From the NCBI RefSeq assembly GCF_000176855.2, contig NC_015138.1, positions 2,542,001 through 2,606,000 of the forward strand: 64,000 bases of DNA, given 5' to 3'. The position numbers and the translations under genes were made by a program. The notes under the pieces are model-generated. The model worked only from the letters and a program-made list of their open reading frames with translations. It ran no database searches and had not been told where the DNA came from. Below, in pieces: positions 27,423-37,500 of this stretch. The DNA is from Paracidovorax avenae ATCC 19860. Its GTDB lineage: Bacteria > Pseudomonadota > Gammaproteobacteria > Burkholderiales > Burkholderiaceae_C. Position 1 is the stretch's first letter. Each line of letters begins with the position of its first letter.

Positions 27423-28520
27423 ATGAGCGGCAACACACTCGGCACCTTATTCGCAGTCACCAATTTCGGTGAATCCCACGGCCCGGCCATTGGCTGCGTG
27501 ATCGACGGCTGCCCACCCGGCATGGAACTGTCGGAGGCCGACATCCAGGCCGACCTGGACCGCCGCCGGCCTGGCACGAGCCGCCATGTCACGCAGCGCG
27601 CCGAGCCCGATGCGGTGGAGATCCTCTCCGGCATCTATGAAGGCCGCACCACGGGCACGCCCATCGCCCTGCTGATCCGCAACACCGACCAGCGCAGCAA
27701 GGATTACTCGAACATCGCCCAGAGCTTCCGTCCGGGCCATGCCGACTACACCTACTGGCACAAGTACGGCATCCGCGATCCGCGCGGCGGGAGCCGGTCC
27801 TCGGCCCGGCTGACGGCGCCCACCGTGGCGGCCGGCGCCGTCGCCAAGAAGTGGCTGGCGGAAAAATACGGCACGCGCTTTCGCGCCTGCATGACCCAGG
27901 TCGGCGAGGTGGAGATCCCGTTCGAAAGCTGGGACCACGTGCACGCCAACCCTTTCTTCGCTCCGGTGGCCGATGTATCGGCCCTGGAGGCCTACATGGA
28001 CGCGTTGCGCAAGGCCGGTGATTCGTGCGGCGCCCGCATCCGCGTGCAGGCCACGGGCGTGCCCGTGGGCCTGGGCGAGCCGCTCTACGACAAGCTCGAT
28101 GCCGACATCGCCCATGCGCTCATGGGCCTCAATGCGGTGAAGGGGGTGGAGATCGGCGCGGGCTTCGCCAGCGTGGTCCAGCGCGGCACCACGCATGGCG
28201 ATTCGCTCACGCCCGAGGGCTTCGCCAGCAACAACGCCGGCGGCATCCTGGGCGGCATCAGCAGCGGCCAGGACATCGAGGCCCTGATCGCCATCAAGCC
28301 CACCAGTTCCATCATCAGCCCGCGCCAGTCCATCGACATCCACGGCCAGAGCACCGAAGTCATCACCAAGGGCCGCCACGACCCCTGCGTGGGCATCCGC
28401 GCCGCGCCCATCGCAGAAGCGCTGCTGGCCCTGGTGCTGATGGACCATGCCCTGCGGCATCGCGCCCAGTGCGGCGACGTGGTGCAGGCGGTGGCGCCGA
28501 TCCGGGCGTCCTTCCTGTAA
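27423..28520 (+). CDS. aroC: Chorismate synthase
   Basis: A 365-residue protein, close to the usual 360. Family signatures: [19 protein letters not shown] at the start, the [13 protein letters not shown] segment and [14 protein letters not shown] region around residue 122, and a C-terminal [14 protein letters not shown] with the conserved Asp. It converts 5-enolpyruvylshikimate 3-phosphate to chorismate with reduced FMN, in the cytoplasm, leading to aromatic amino acids and folate. The start is 27423, 120 bp after the intergenic repeat. Convergent with the next gene. Confidence 0.95.
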   Translation: MSGNTLGTLFAVTNFGESHGPAIGCVIDGCPPGMELSEADIQADLDRRRPGTSRHVTQRAEPDAVEILSGIYEGRTTGTPIALLIRNTDQRSKDYSNIAQSFRPGHADYTYWHKYGIRDPRGGSRSSARLTAPTVAAGAVAKKWLAEKYGTRFRACMTQVGEVEIPFESWDHVHANPFFAPVADVSALEAYMDALRKAGDSCGARIRVQATGVPVGLGEPLYDKLDADIAHALMGLNAVKGVEIGAGFASVVQRGTTHGDSLTPEGFASNNAGGILGGISSGQDIEALIAIKPTSSIISPRQSIDIHGQSTEVITKGRHDPCVGIRAAPIAEALLALVLMDHALRHRAQCGDVVQAVAPIRASFL

Positions 28521-28559
28521 TCCGGATTCGCCGCTCCGGCCTTTCCCCCGGCCTGTCCC

Positions 28560-30842
28560 CTAGGGTGCGGCCGAGGCCGGCGCTGCGGCGCCGGTGCCCT
28601 GTGCAGGCAGGGCTGGCTGAGAGGCCGCCGCCGGCGCTGGCGCTGGCGTGGGCGCCTGCACCGGCCGGTGGAACCAGCCCATGCGCCATGCCAGCACGCC
28701 CGCCACCACCAGCACCACCGCCACGCAGGCCGCCGTCCAGGCCGGCTTGCGCGACTCGGGGAACGGATCGTTCAGCATCCGGCGCGCCCCCGGCGGCACG
28801 TGGGCCGTCTGCGACAGCGATCCGCCCAGGCGGGTGTTGATGCGCATACGGCCGTTGATGGCCCAGCCGCTCGCATCCAGGATCGGGCCCAGGCTGCGCT
28901 GGCGCAGCTTGAGCCAGGCGATCAGCATGCTCGGCCCCGAAATGGCCACGACGATGCCGAGCAGCGCGATCGGTATCCAGGCGCCCAGGTCCACGAACTT
29001 CGCGAAGATGCCCACGGCGACGGCGCTCAGGCTGCCCAGGGCCACGCCGATCGCGGCCACAGTGCCCACGTCCATGCGCCGCTGCCCGTCGGGCACCCCG
29101 GCGGCTCCTGCCGGCGCCGCTGCCGTCGCCAGGGTCTTGCCGGGCGCGGTGGCCAGGTTGCCGGCCGTGGCACCCAGCGATTTCTCCACCCGGGAATCGC
29201 TCGCCGCCGCCCGCTTGGCCACCTGTTCCTCGATCATGCGCAGGAACTTCTTGTAGGGCGAGAAGAAAGCCTGGGCGATGCTCGTGGGGTTCTCGATGAT
29301 CTTCGTGATGGTCGCATCCCAGTCGAGGCCGTCGCGGTCGTAGAACACGCCATTGCGGCCCACGAACAGGAAATCGACATCCCCGGCCGTGAAGGCCGCG
29401 ACGATGCCCATCTTCCGGCCTTTGCGCGTGCAGTCGCAGTAGGCGAGGTAGGTCTTGGCCAGCCCCGCCAGCTTGGCGTGGCGGCCCGCGTCGGCCACCT
29501 GCACCGTCAGGTCGCAGCTGCGCGCGTCCAGGTAGAGCGTGCCCGCCTGGAAGATCGCGCCCTCGCGCTGGTAGAAGGCCGAGAACGAGACGAAGTTGTT
29601 CAGCAGCCGCAGCAGGTCCCGCTTGAAGCGCAGCAGCTTTTCCAGGGCCAGCGTGTGGCCGTTGTGCGCCTTCTCGGCCTCGTCCTGGGCGATCAGCGCC
29701 ATCACCCGTTCGCGCACGCCGCTGCCATGCAGCTGGCGTACGGTGTCCGCGTCGAGCGCGTCCAGGTGGGTCGCGGGGCGGGCCGACAGTTGCTTCAGGC
29801 AGGGGGACAGCGCATCCAGCGTGCGCTTCCAGTCCGCCTCCGACAGCGACGCGCGCGCCGGCTCGCCCAGCAGCGGCACCAGGGCCTTGTCGCGCAGCGC
29901 CTGCACGGCACCCGCCCAGGCGGGGTTGATGCCGCGTTCCAGTGGCAGGGTGCCGTCGGGTGTGAAGGGTGCCAGCGGCAGGGCCGCCACGGCGTCCGAG
30001 CCTGGCGAGAGCTCCATCCGGGCCAGCGCGGCATAGTCGTCGTCCGACGGGTGCATTGCCGTGCGCACGCGTGGATCGTATGCGGCCAGCCGCGCCCGCG
30101 TGAAGAAGTCGTCCACCTTGTGGCGCACGGCCTGTACCGCCTGGGCTGCCTGCAGCGTGCGGTCCCCCAGCGGCATTCCCTCCGGATGTGCCTGCACCCC
30201 GTCCGCCCATTGCTGCAGCGCATCCACCTCGGCAAAGAACGCCTCGGCCGTCTTGCGGTCCACGCCGGCCGGCTGGTCCGCCACCGCGGGCACGCTGCCG
30301 TGGGTGGCCATGATGCGCTCCAGCGCGTCGCGAGCCTCTGCATCGTCCTCGGCCGTGGCGGGAGACACCACGCCGTCGCCATTGAAGCGCTGGGCGTTCA
30401 GCTTCTCGCTGCGCGCCAGCACCTCTTCCAGGGTGATGGATTCCGCATCCTCGCGCCCCGCCAGGGCAAGGATGCGCCGGGCCTGCTCCGCAAGGGCCGC
30501 CCCGTCCTCGGTGGAGCCGTCCAGGGCAGAGAGGTCCAGCACGGGTCCGGGCCGGGCCAGTTCATCCGGATCGCGCAGCCGCTCGCAGGCCCACGCGCAG
30601 GCCGCCAGCAGTTCGGGTGGGCGGATGCGCCCGTCGCCATCGGTATCGATGAGGTCGAGCGTGCGCGGGTCGAATTCCACGCCCCGCGTGGGGCAGGCCA
30701 GCGCCACCCAGAGTTTCTGGTCCAGTTCGGCCAGGTGCGCGATGTCCGCGCCCGTGCGGATGATGACCTGGTCCACGCCGCCGGCGCGGAAGAATTGCCA
30801 TGGATGTGCGGAAGACGGGGAGGTCGGTGCGTCAGTCTGCAT
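28560..30842 (-). CDS. Uncharacterised EF-hand membrane protein
   Basis: A 760-residue protein with no family I recognise. The ATG at 30842 was preferred to a TTG at 30902. A canonical EF-hand loop spans D66-E77 (DTDGDGRIRPPE), and a degenerate one lies near residues 151-162 (FNGDGVV), so calcium binding is plausible. The middle (170-580) is soluble and mixed, rich in Leu/Ala/Asp, with the segment KAHNGHTLALEKLLRFKRDLL. Three hydrophobic segments lie near the C-terminus (about 594-616, 622-645 and 702-720), then a Pro/Ala-rich tail of about 30 residues. No signal peptide is seen, so the large N-terminal part is probably cytoplasmic. It lies 143 bases downstream of nrdR on the same strand. Confidence 0.8.
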   Translation of the reverse strand: MQTDAPTSPSSAHPWQFFRAGGVDQVIIRTGADIAHLAELDQKLWVALACPTRGVEFDPRTLDLIDTDGDGRIRPPELLAACAWACERLRDPDELARPGPVLDLSALDGSTEDGAALAEQARRILALAGREDAESITLEEVLARSEKLNAQRFNGDGVVSPATAEDDAEARDALERIMATHGSVPAVADQPAGVDRKTAEAFFAEVDALQQWADGVQAHPEGMPLGDRTLQAAQAVQAVRHKVDDFFTRARLAAYDPRVRTAMHPSDDDYAALARMELSPGSDAVAALPLAPFTPDGTLPLERGINPAWAGAVQALRDKALVPLLGEPARASLSEADWKRTLDALSPCLKQLSARPATHLDALDADTVRQLHGSGVRERVMALIAQDEAEKAHNGHTLALEKLLRFKRDLLRLLNNFVSFSAFYQREGAIFQAGTLYLDARSCDLTVQVADAGRHAKLAGLAKTYLAYCDCTRKGRKMGIVAAFTAGDVDFLFVGRNGVFYDRDGLDWDATITKIIENPTSIAQAFFSPYKKFLRMIEEQVAKRAAASDSRVEKSLGATAGNLATAPGKTLATAAAPAGAAGVPDGQRRMDVGTVAAIGVALGSLSAVAVGIFAKFVDLGAWIPIALLGIVVAISGPSMLIAWLKLRQRSLGPILDASGWAINGRMRINTRLGGSLSQTAHVPPGARRMLNDPFPESRKPAWTAACVAVVLVVAGVLAWRMGWFHRPVQAPTPAPAPAAASQPALPAQGTGAAAPASAAP

Positions 30843-30985
30843 GGATCGGTGCGGGGGATCGGGAAGGGTGCCGGGTCGTTGCGGAATGCGCGGCAGTTCC
30901 AACCGATTGTGCAGTGCGTGCGGCGCCCCGTGCGTAGGACCACGGCCGACGCGCCGTGCCTGGCCGGCATCGCCGGGCAGGCCGC

Positions 30986-31435
30986 CTACTTGCGCACTTC
31001 GTCCACGAGCGCCCGGAACTCGTCGATGTCCTCGAAGCTCCGGTACACGCTCGCGAAGCGGATGTAGGCGACCTTGTCGAGCTTCTTGAGCTCGCGCATC
31101 ACCAGTTCGCCGATGCGGCTGGACAGCACTTCGCGCTGGCCGAGGTTGAGCAGCTTTTCCTCGATACGCTCGATGGCGCTGTCGATCTGCGTGGTGCTCA
31201 CCGGCCGCTTGCGCAGCGCGATGCTGAACGAGCCGATGAGCTTGCTGCGGTCGTATTCGATGCGCCGGCCGTCCTTCTTCACCACGTTGGGGAAGCTGAC
31301 TTCCGGGCGCTCATAGGTCGTGAAGCGCTTGTCGCAGGCCCCGCACTGCCGGCGCCGCCGCACGAAGTCCCCGTCCTCGGCCACGCGCGTTTCGACGACC
31401 TGCGTCTCGGGGTGGCTGCAGAACGGGCACTTCAT
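30986..31435 (-). CDS. nrdR: Transcriptional repressor NrdR
   Basis: A 149-residue regulator. The N-terminal zinc ribbon has CPFC..CGAC cysteines ([29 protein letters not shown]), and the following ATP-cone (residues about 49-139) includes [13 protein letters not shown]. NrdR represses ribonucleotide reductase operons by binding NrdR boxes when dATP/ATP occupy the ATP-cone. It is downstream of glyA by 32 bases, the common arrangement. The gene is of normal length and complete. Confidence 0.95.
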   Translation of the reverse strand: MKCPFCSHPETQVVETRVAEDGDFVRRRRQCGACDKRFTTYERPEVSFPNVVKKDGRRIEYDRSKLIGSFSIALRKRPVSTTQIDSAIERIEEKLLNLGQREVLSSRIGELVMRELKKLDKVAYIRFASVYRSFEDIDEFRALVDEVRK

Positions 31436-31467
31436 TGCGGGGCGGCGGTCTCGGGGCTGCGCTGCGG

Positions 31468-32712
31468 TCAGCGATAGACCGGGAAGCGGCTCGTGAGCGC
31501 GTGCACCTTCTCGCGCACGGCGGCCAGGTTGGCTTCGTCGTGCGGGTTGTCCAGCACGTCGGCCACCAGGTTCGCGGTGATGCGCGTTTCCTCTTCCTTG
31601 AAGCCGCGCGTCGTGATCGCGGGCGTGCCCACCCGGATGCCGCTGGTCACCATCGGCTTTTCCGGATCGTTCGGGATGGAGTTCTTGTTGATGGTGATGT
31701 GGGCCTGGCCCAGGGCCGCTTCGGCCGCCTTGCCGGTGATGCCCTTGGCGCGCAGGTCCACCAGCATGACGTGGCTTTCGGTGCGGCCGCTGATGATGCG
31801 CAGGCCACGCTCGATCAGCGTCTCGGCGAACACCTTGGCGTTCTTCGCGACCTGCTGCTGGTAGGCCTTGAACTCGGGCGCCAGCGCTTCCTTGAAGGCC
31901 ACCGCCTTGGCGGCGATGACGTGCTCCAGCGGGCCGCCCTGCAGGCCCGGGAAGATGGCGGAGTTGATCGCCTTCTCGTGTTCGGCCTTCATCAGGATGA
32001 TGCCGCCGCGCGGGCCGCGCAGGCTCTTGTGCGTCGTGGAGGTGACCACGTCGGCGAAGGGCACGGGGTTCGGGTATTCGCCCGCGACCACCAGGCCGGC
32101 ATAGTGGGCGATGTCCACCCAGAAGATCGCGCCGATTTCCTTGGCGATCTTCGCGAAGCGTTCGAAATCGATGCGCAGGGAATAAGCGGATGCACCGGCG
32201 ATGATCAGCTTGGGCTTGTGCTCGCGCGCCTTGGCTTCCAGCGCGTCGTAGTCGATCTCTTCCTTCTCGTTCAGGCCGTACGACACGATGTTGAACCACT
32301 TGCCGCTCATGTTGAGCGGCATGCCGTGCGTCAGGTGGCCGCCTTCGGCGAGGCTCATGCCCAGGATGGTGTCGCCGGGCTTCAGGAAGGCGAGCAGCAC
32401 GGCCTGGTTGGCCTGCGAGCCCGAATTGGGCTGCACGTTGGCGGCTTCGGCGCCGAAGAGCTTCTTCACGCGGTCGATGGCCAGCTGCTCGACCACGTCC
32501 ACGTTCTCGCAACCGCCGTAGTAGCGCTTGCCGGGATAGCCTTCTGCGTACTTGTTGGTGAGCTGCGAGCCCTGCGCCGCCATGACGGCGGGCGAGGCGT
32601 AGTTCTCGCTGGCGATCAGTTCGATGTGCTGCTCCTGGCGCAGGTTCTCGGCCTGGATGGCGGCCCACACTTCGGGATCGGCTTGTTCGACAAGAATATT
32701 GCGTTGGTACAT
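31468..32712 (-). CDS. glyA: Serine hydroxymethyltransferase
   Basis: A 414-residue PLP enzyme of normal length. The PLP lysine is in [15 protein letters not shown], and IELIASENY and [12 protein letters not shown] are family signatures. It interconverts serine and tetrahydrofolate with glycine and 5,10-methylene-THF in the cytoplasm, the main source of one-carbon units. The gene is preceded by an RNA leader with ZTP-riboswitch features (32757-32867) and followed by nrdR; the leader would raise GlyA when 10-formyl-THF is short. A weak AGGA ribosome site lies upstream of the ATG. Confidence 0.96.
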   Translation of the reverse strand: MYQRNILVEQADPEVWAAIQAENLRQEQHIELIASENYASPAVMAAQGSQLTNKYAEGYPGKRYYGGCENVDVVEQLAIDRVKKLFGAEAANVQPNSGSQANQAVLLAFLKPGDTILGMSLAEGGHLTHGMPLNMSGKWFNIVSYGLNEKEEIDYDALEAKAREHKPKLIIAGASAYSLRIDFERFAKIAKEIGAIFWVDIAHYAGLVVAGEYPNPVPFADVVTSTTHKSLRGPRGGIILMKAEHEKAINSAIFPGLQGGPLEHVIAAKAVAFKEALAPEFKAYQQQVAKNAKVFAETLIERGLRIISGRTESHVMLVDLRAKGITGKAAEAALGQAHITINKNSIPNDPEKPMVTSGIRVGTPAITTRGFKEEETRITANLVADVLDNPHDEANLAAVREKVHALTSRFPVYR

Positions 32713-32756
32713 GGCGTGGCAGTCCTGTGAATGGTGTCCCTTGGAAAAACAAGGGC

Positions 32757-32867
32757 TGCCCAGGCGAACGGCGGAACACAACGGGCCTTGCAGCCCGTGC
32801 GGCACGCTTCCCAGTGGTTCGCAGGATGAAGTGCCTGCCGGTTTCCACGTCAGCGGCGGTGCCCGCC
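32757..32867 (-). ncRNA. Candidate ZTP (pfl) riboswitch in the glyA leader
   Basis: On the minus strand the leader of glyA ends with CGCCGTTCGCCTGGGCA, matching the conserved 3' domain of the pfl/ZTP riboswitch. The upstream part contains CTGACGTGG and GAACCACTGGGAAGCG, fitting the 5' pseudoknot domain; the two are joined by a variable GC-rich hairpin (CACGGGCTGCAAGGCCCGTTG). Class ZTP riboswitches sense ZMP/ZTP (AICAR), which accumulate when 10-formyl-THF is low, and activate one-carbon genes such as glyA. A hairpin CCCTTG-loop-CAAGGG at 32738-32755 lies between the aptamer and the ribosome site and may be the expression platform. Assignment is from memory of the consensus. Confidence 0.75.
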
Positions 32868-32950
32868 TTCGCGGATGCACCGCGCCTATCGCCAGTCGCG
32901 TACCCCTCGAGTGTAGCGGACGGCAGGGCGGGATGGCGCCGCCGCGGGCT

Positions 32951-33841
32951 TCAAAGCCCCGGGGTGAGCAGTGCGAGCTTGTCCTCGCCCGAGGAGGCGG
33001 CGGGCGATGCATCGGCGGTGCCCGCCGCCTTGGCCGGCAGCGTGGTCTGCGCGGGAGCCTGGGTGGACAGCATCGGAGGCGTCGTTGCGGGAGCGGCCGG
33101 CGCGGGCGGCGTGAAGATGGGCACGTTGCGGCCGTTGGCCACCTGCCGCAGGCGCATGTGTTCGGCCATGACCTTGATCGCGTAGCCGCCGTCGTCGGCC
33201 AGGTTGGCGGCACCCACGTAGTAGCGCAGCCCGCCTTCGAGGGAGCCGGCGCGGGCGATGCATTCCTGCAGCACACGGACGCCGACGCGCAGGTTGCTCA
33301 CCGGGTCGAAGGCGGCGAAATGGCCGCCGAAGTTCTCGTACTTGTCGGTGTGCACCCGCGTCATGACCTGCATCAGGCCCTGGGCGCCCACGGCGCTCTG
33401 CGCGAAGGGATTGAAGCTCGACTCCACGGCCATGATGGCCAGGATGAGCGTGGGATCGAGCTTGGTGCGGCCGCCGATCTCGTAGGCCTCCGACACCAGC
33501 GCGGCGAGGGGTTCGGGCGCCACGCGGTATTTCTTGCTGAGCCAGAACGCGACGGCGGCCTGCTCCTTGGGCAGGTCCTTGGGATTGGTGGCCGTGGCAC
33601 GCTCGCTGGCTTCTGGCTCCGTGGGCACGCCGACCACCGCCACCTGGCGCGCCTGCAGCCAGCCCATGAGCTGTTCCTCTCCGGCCTGCCGCAGGTCCGG
33701 GCGGGCGGTGAGGGTGATCGCGCCGAACGCGACCGTCAGCCCGACCAGGGCGAAACTGCTGTGGGTGATTTCGAGGAAACCGTCGATCACATCGGATGCG
33801 AAGGTCTGCACTCCGCCGATCACCCGTCCTGACGCTGTCAT
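32951..33841 (-). CDS. Lytic transglycosylase (SLT domain)
   Basis: A 296-residue protein whose C-terminal half is a soluble-lytic-transglycosylase fold: [20 protein letters not shown] with catalytic glutamate E140, then [22 protein letters not shown]. It cleaves peptidoglycan with formation of 1,6-anhydromuramic ends. A single hydrophobic segment near residues 29-46 is a probable signal anchor, so the enzyme acts in the periplasm attached to the inner membrane. The ATG at 33839-33841 has GGAAGAG upstream. It ends in a long Ala/Pro/Thr-rich tail. A strong promoter and a leader of about 185 bases precede it (34037-34066). Confidence 0.85.
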   Translation of the reverse strand: MTASGRVIGGVQTFASDVIDGFLEITHSSFALVGLTVAFGAITLTARPDLRQAGEEQLMGWLQARQVAVVGVPTEPEASERATATNPKDLPKEQAAVAFWLSKKYRVAPEPLAALVSEAYEIGGRTKLDPTLILAIMAVESSFNPFAQSAVGAQGLMQVMTRVHTDKYENFGGHFAAFDPVSNLRVGVRVLQECIARAGSLEGGLRYYVGAANLADDGGYAIKVMAEHMRLRQVANGRNVPIFTPPAPAAPATTPPMLSTQAPAQTTLPAKAAGTADASPAASSGEDKLALLTPGL

Positions 33842-34030
33842 AGCTCTTCCTTTCTGAGTCGAGGCCTGTTGCGGGTGACACCCGTGGTGGGGGTCTCCCG
33901 TGCCAGGCATCTCGCCTGGATTGGTACGCCATCCAGTTCCCGTGGAAACAGCCTGCGCAGCGGTGCAGGGGGAACGACTTCGCCGGATTCGGCAGCGATG
34001 GAGATAGTGGTCAGCCTCGGTTTTCGAAGC
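33842..34030 (-). other. Long structured 5' leader of the lytic transglycosylase
   Basis: The transcript from the promoter at 34037-34066 would carry about 185-190 bases before the start codon. It can form several hairpins: CTGGAT..ATCCAG around a GTACC core, an alternative CCAGGC-GAGAT-GCCTGG that overlaps the first (mutually exclusive), and CGGGTG-TCA-CCCG near the 3' end. No known riboswitch consensus could be matched with confidence. The mutually exclusive stems make a regulatory leader possible. No coding frame here looks real. Confidence 0.4.
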
Positions 34031-34036
34031 TGGCGG

Positions 34037-34066
34037 ATTCTAGGAGGGGTCCAAATGCCAGGTCAA
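34037..34066 (-). promoter_or_regulatory. Strong sigma-70 promoter for the lytic transglycosylase
   Basis: On the minus strand, TTGACC (34061-34066) and TAGAAT (34037-34042) are separated by 18 bases. The 40 bases upstream (34067-34107) are strongly AT-rich and could act as an UP element. The predicted start is near 34030, about 190 bases before the gene. Confidence 0.65.
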
Positions 34067-34109
34067 TACTAAGGTTGCTATTCATTAGATCAATTTATTC
34101 TAAAAAGCA

Positions 34110-34502
34110 TGGATGCAAACACAGTTTTCGGATGCCCGGCAGTGCTTTCGTGCACTCGGCCATGAAACCCTTGTGACACTCCGGACGGGGCGGGAGGTTT
34201 TGAACAATCGAGATGCTGCGATCGATAGCGAATATCGGTTGGACGTCTCGTGCGGATTGGATAAATTGGAGGCGTCTGGCAGTGACCAGGCATCGCCCGA
34301 CGAAGCGGAAACCACCATCCAAGCGGCATGCAGTGCCCTGGTTGGGCAGGTGGAATCTTCCACGGCAAACCCTCGGAGGCAATACCTTGCCTCCTGCTCC
34401 ATGGACCTTCACCCTCCATGGTGCAAACGATGGCAAAAGACCGTTGTGTCAGCCGTCAAGCCCGGCAGTGGCCATCAAGCCCTGCCGGGCTTTCTGTTTT
34501 TC
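34110..34502 (+). ncRNA. Candidate small RNA or attenuator leader with ordered hairpins
   Basis: This stretch has no plausible protein in any frame but carries, in order on the plus strand, these inverted repeats: GCCC/GGGC at 34335-34347; GTGGAA-TC-TTCCAC at 34350-34363; a perfect 8-bp stem GGAGGCAA/TTGCCTCC with a four-base loop at 34375-34394; CCATGGA/TCCATGG at 34399-34421; then a strong intrinsic terminator at 34459-34502. Such a chain ending in a terminator indicates a plus-strand transcript, either a free-standing RNA or a leader that attenuates the DUF748 gene starting 46 bases later. A weak upstream promoter could use the AT-rich tract near 34075-34103. No known RNA family (6S, tmRNA, RNase P, SRP) matched by eye. 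Confidence 0.45.
34459..34502 (+). terminator. Strong Rho-independent terminator
   Basis: A 10-bp stem AGCCCGGCAG/CTGCCGGGCT with a 13-base loop is followed by TTTCTGTTTTTC on the plus strand. On the opposite strand no T run follows, so the orientation is clear. It lies 46 bases before the DUF748 start codon. Confidence 0.85.
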
Positions 34503-34548
34503 ACCTTGTTACGGTTTGCCGGGCCGCGCATCTGCTGCAATCCCGGCC

Positions 34549-37500
34549 ATGGGTGCAATCGAATCAAACGGGGAGCGGGCGCAGGATCCCGCGGGTGGAC
34601 GGCTGCATGCACGCCGGGCCGCTGCGGCCGTCGCCGCGCGCAGGGTCGCCGGCGGCGTCGCCTTGCTGCTGCTGGTATGGGCACTGGCCTGGCTGGCCGT
34701 GCCGCCCCTGGTGCGCTGGGGGCTGGAGCGCTGGGGCAGCAGTTTCGCGGGACGCGCCGTCACCGTGGGAAAGGTGGATTTCCGCCCCTGGACGCTGGAG
34801 CTCACCGTGCATGACATCGCCCTAGCGGCAGCGGCTCCCGGCGCCCCTGCCCAGGCGGAAATCCGGCGCCTCTATATAGACATGGAAATGCAGTCCCTGG
34901 TGCGCTGGGCGCCGGTGCTGGACGCGCTGGAAATCGACGCGCCGCGGCTGCGCGTGGTGCGCGGACAGGATGGCCGCTACGACATCGACGACCTGCTGCA
35001 GTTGGGCGCCGCCCGCCCGGGGGGCGGGGAGGGCGGTGGCGGCCGGTTCGCGCTCTACAACCTGGCCCTGCGCGATGGCGCGGTCGAGTTCACCGACCGG
35101 ACGACGGACCAGACGCACCGGCTGACGGGGCTCGAACTCGGCATTCCCTTTCTGAGCAACCTGCCCGCCGACCGGCAGGTCACGGTGACGCCGCGGCTCG
35201 CTTTCAGCCTGGATGGCAGCACCTTCGATACCGGAGCGCGCAGCACGCCGTTCTCGGAAGACCGCAACACGCAGGCCCGGCTGCGTATCCGGGGGCTGGA
35301 CCTGTCTCCGCTGCGTGCCTATTGGCCCGCGGGAGTGCCCCTGCGGCCGCAGGCCGGGACTCTTGAGGCAGAGCTGGACATCGGATTCCTCCAGGGGCCG
35401 GAGCCGCGCCTGACCGTGGGCGGGCATGCGCGCCTGTCCGGCGTGCGCCTGGACGGGCCGCCGGGTAGCGCGCCCGTCGCGTTCCAGTCGCTGGATGTCC
35501 ATGCGGCATCGGTGGAGCCGCTGCGCAGGTCGGCGCACCTGGCTTCGGTCGAATGGTCCGGGCCGGAGATCGCGGTGCGGCGCGACGCCCAGGGGCAGTG
35601 GGACTGGGCTGCGGCGGCTGGCGCCGGTGGCGCGCAGGGTGCCCCACGCGCGACGCCGGCGGCCAGCGGTGCCGGCCCGTCTTCCGGGGCCTGGCAGGTG
35701 GCGATAGACCGCGTCGCGGTCCGGGAAGGGCGCCTGGCATGGCGCGACGAGCGCGCGGCGCGCCCGGTCGCCATGGCATGGGACGGTGTCCAAGCACAGG
35801 CGCAGTCGCTGTCCTGGCCATGGAAGGACGGGATTCCGTTCCGGTTGCAGGCCCGCATGCAGCCCGCAGCCCATGGAGCGACCAGCAGGTCCGGTGCCAG
35901 CGAAGCTGGGGAGGTGCCCGCGACGCTGCGGGTGGCGGGGACCGCATGGCCTGGGCGAGGGCAGGTGGCCGCGTCGCTGCGCGGCCTGCCGTTGTCGGCT
36001 GTCGATGGTTATGCGGCGGGTGCATTCGCGCCGCGCGCCGGAGCGGTCATCGACGCCGACGCCGGTGTCGCCTGGAACCACGACAACGGTGCGCTGGTGG
36101 CGAAAGTGGCGCGGTTCGTGGCGGATGGGGTCACCCTGGCCTGTCCGGCCGGCGGGTCGTGCGCGGCGCCATCCGCCGAGGCGGGCCGTACGCCGGCGGG
36201 CCCGGGAACGCCGCCGGGCGCCTGGGTGCAGGCAGAACGGCTGGAAATCGAGAATGCGTGGATCGACGTGCCCGCCCGCGCCGTGTCCGTGGAGAGGGCC
36301 GTTGCCCGGGCACCGCGGCTGCGCGCGGAGCGCGACGTGCAAGGGCGCTGGATGTTCGATGCCTGGCTACGGCAGGGCGAGGCCGACCGGGCCCCTCCCC
36401 GGGAGGCTCGGTCCGCAGGTGGCGATGCCCCCTGGTCCGTCCGGTTGGGCGAGGTGGCGGTGGAGAGCGGGGCGGTGGCCTTGCGCGACGCGGTGCCTGC
36501 ATCGCCGGTGGATCTGCGCTGGTCTGCCATCGCCCTGCAGGCCCGGGGGGTGCGCTGGCCACAGGCGGCCGGCGGCCCGGCTGTGCCGGTGCAGTTGTCC
36601 CTGTCGGGACAGTGGGAGGCTGGTCGGCGCGAACCCGGCCGCCTGGCGTATGAGGGGCGGCTGACGATGGCCCCCCTGGCCGTGCAGGGCCGCCTGCAGG
36701 CCCAGCAGTTGCCCCTGCACCTGCTGGAGCCGTACGCTGCCCCATGGCTGAACGTGCGCATCGTTCGGGCAGAGGCCGGTTTCGAAGGCGATGTGGACTA
36801 TGCCGCCACGGCCGCGGGAGCGAAGGCCTCGGTGCGCGGCAATGCTGCGCTGGACGAGGTGCGCGTGCGTGCGCCGGCCCCCACCCCGGCGCCGGAAGCG
36901 GGTGCGGGAACTCCGCCCGCACAGCCGCGTGGCGAGGAATTGCTGCGCTGGCGCAATCTGGCCCTCCAGGGCGTGCAATGGGAGATGTCACCCGGCGCGC
37001 CCGCGCGCGTGGATGTGCGGGAAACGGCATTGCGGGATTTCTTCGCGCGCATCGTGCTGCAGAAGAACGGCCGGCTCAACCTGCAGGACCTGGTTCGCAG
37101 CCCGGAAGCATCCTCCCGGCCGGAACCGGTCCCTGGGCAGGCCGACGCCAGCGGCGCCGCAGCTGCCCGCCCCGCGGCAGCCGATGGTACGGCTGCCGAC
37201 CCGGCAACCCCGGCGACCCCGGCGACCCCGGCGACCCAGGCCGCTGCGGCTTCCCGTGCCGGCCCGGTGCTGCGCTTCGGGCCGGTGGTGCTGTCCGCGG
37301 GGGCCGTGCGTTTCACCGACTACTTCATCGAGCCCAACTACTCCGCCGATCTCGGCGATCTGGCGGGGCGCATCGGCGCGTTCTCTTCCGAGCCTCCACC
37401 TCGAGGTGGCGAGCCCGCGATGGCGGAGCTGGAGCTCAGCGGGAAGGCCCAGGGCTCGGCGCCGCTGGAGATCTCGGGACGCATCAACCCCCTGGCGAAG

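Noticed and set aside
33842..34030. Similarity of the transglycosylase leader to a c-di-AMP (ydaO) riboswitch
   Set aside because: ACGGGAGACC and CACGGGTG resemble parts of the ydaO core, but the CCGAACCCG-type block lies in the wrong order and c-di-AMP signalling is not expected in betaproteobacteria.
34090..34436. Three overlapping minus-strand frames of 100-113 residues in the non-coding region
   Set aside because: All three overlap one another, show no ribosome site or family features, and would read through the hairpins. The region behaves as structured RNA or spacer.
33842..34502. 6S RNA, tmRNA, RNase P RNA or SRP RNA in the 700-bp gap
   Set aside because: None of the conserved sequences of these RNAs could be found on either strand.
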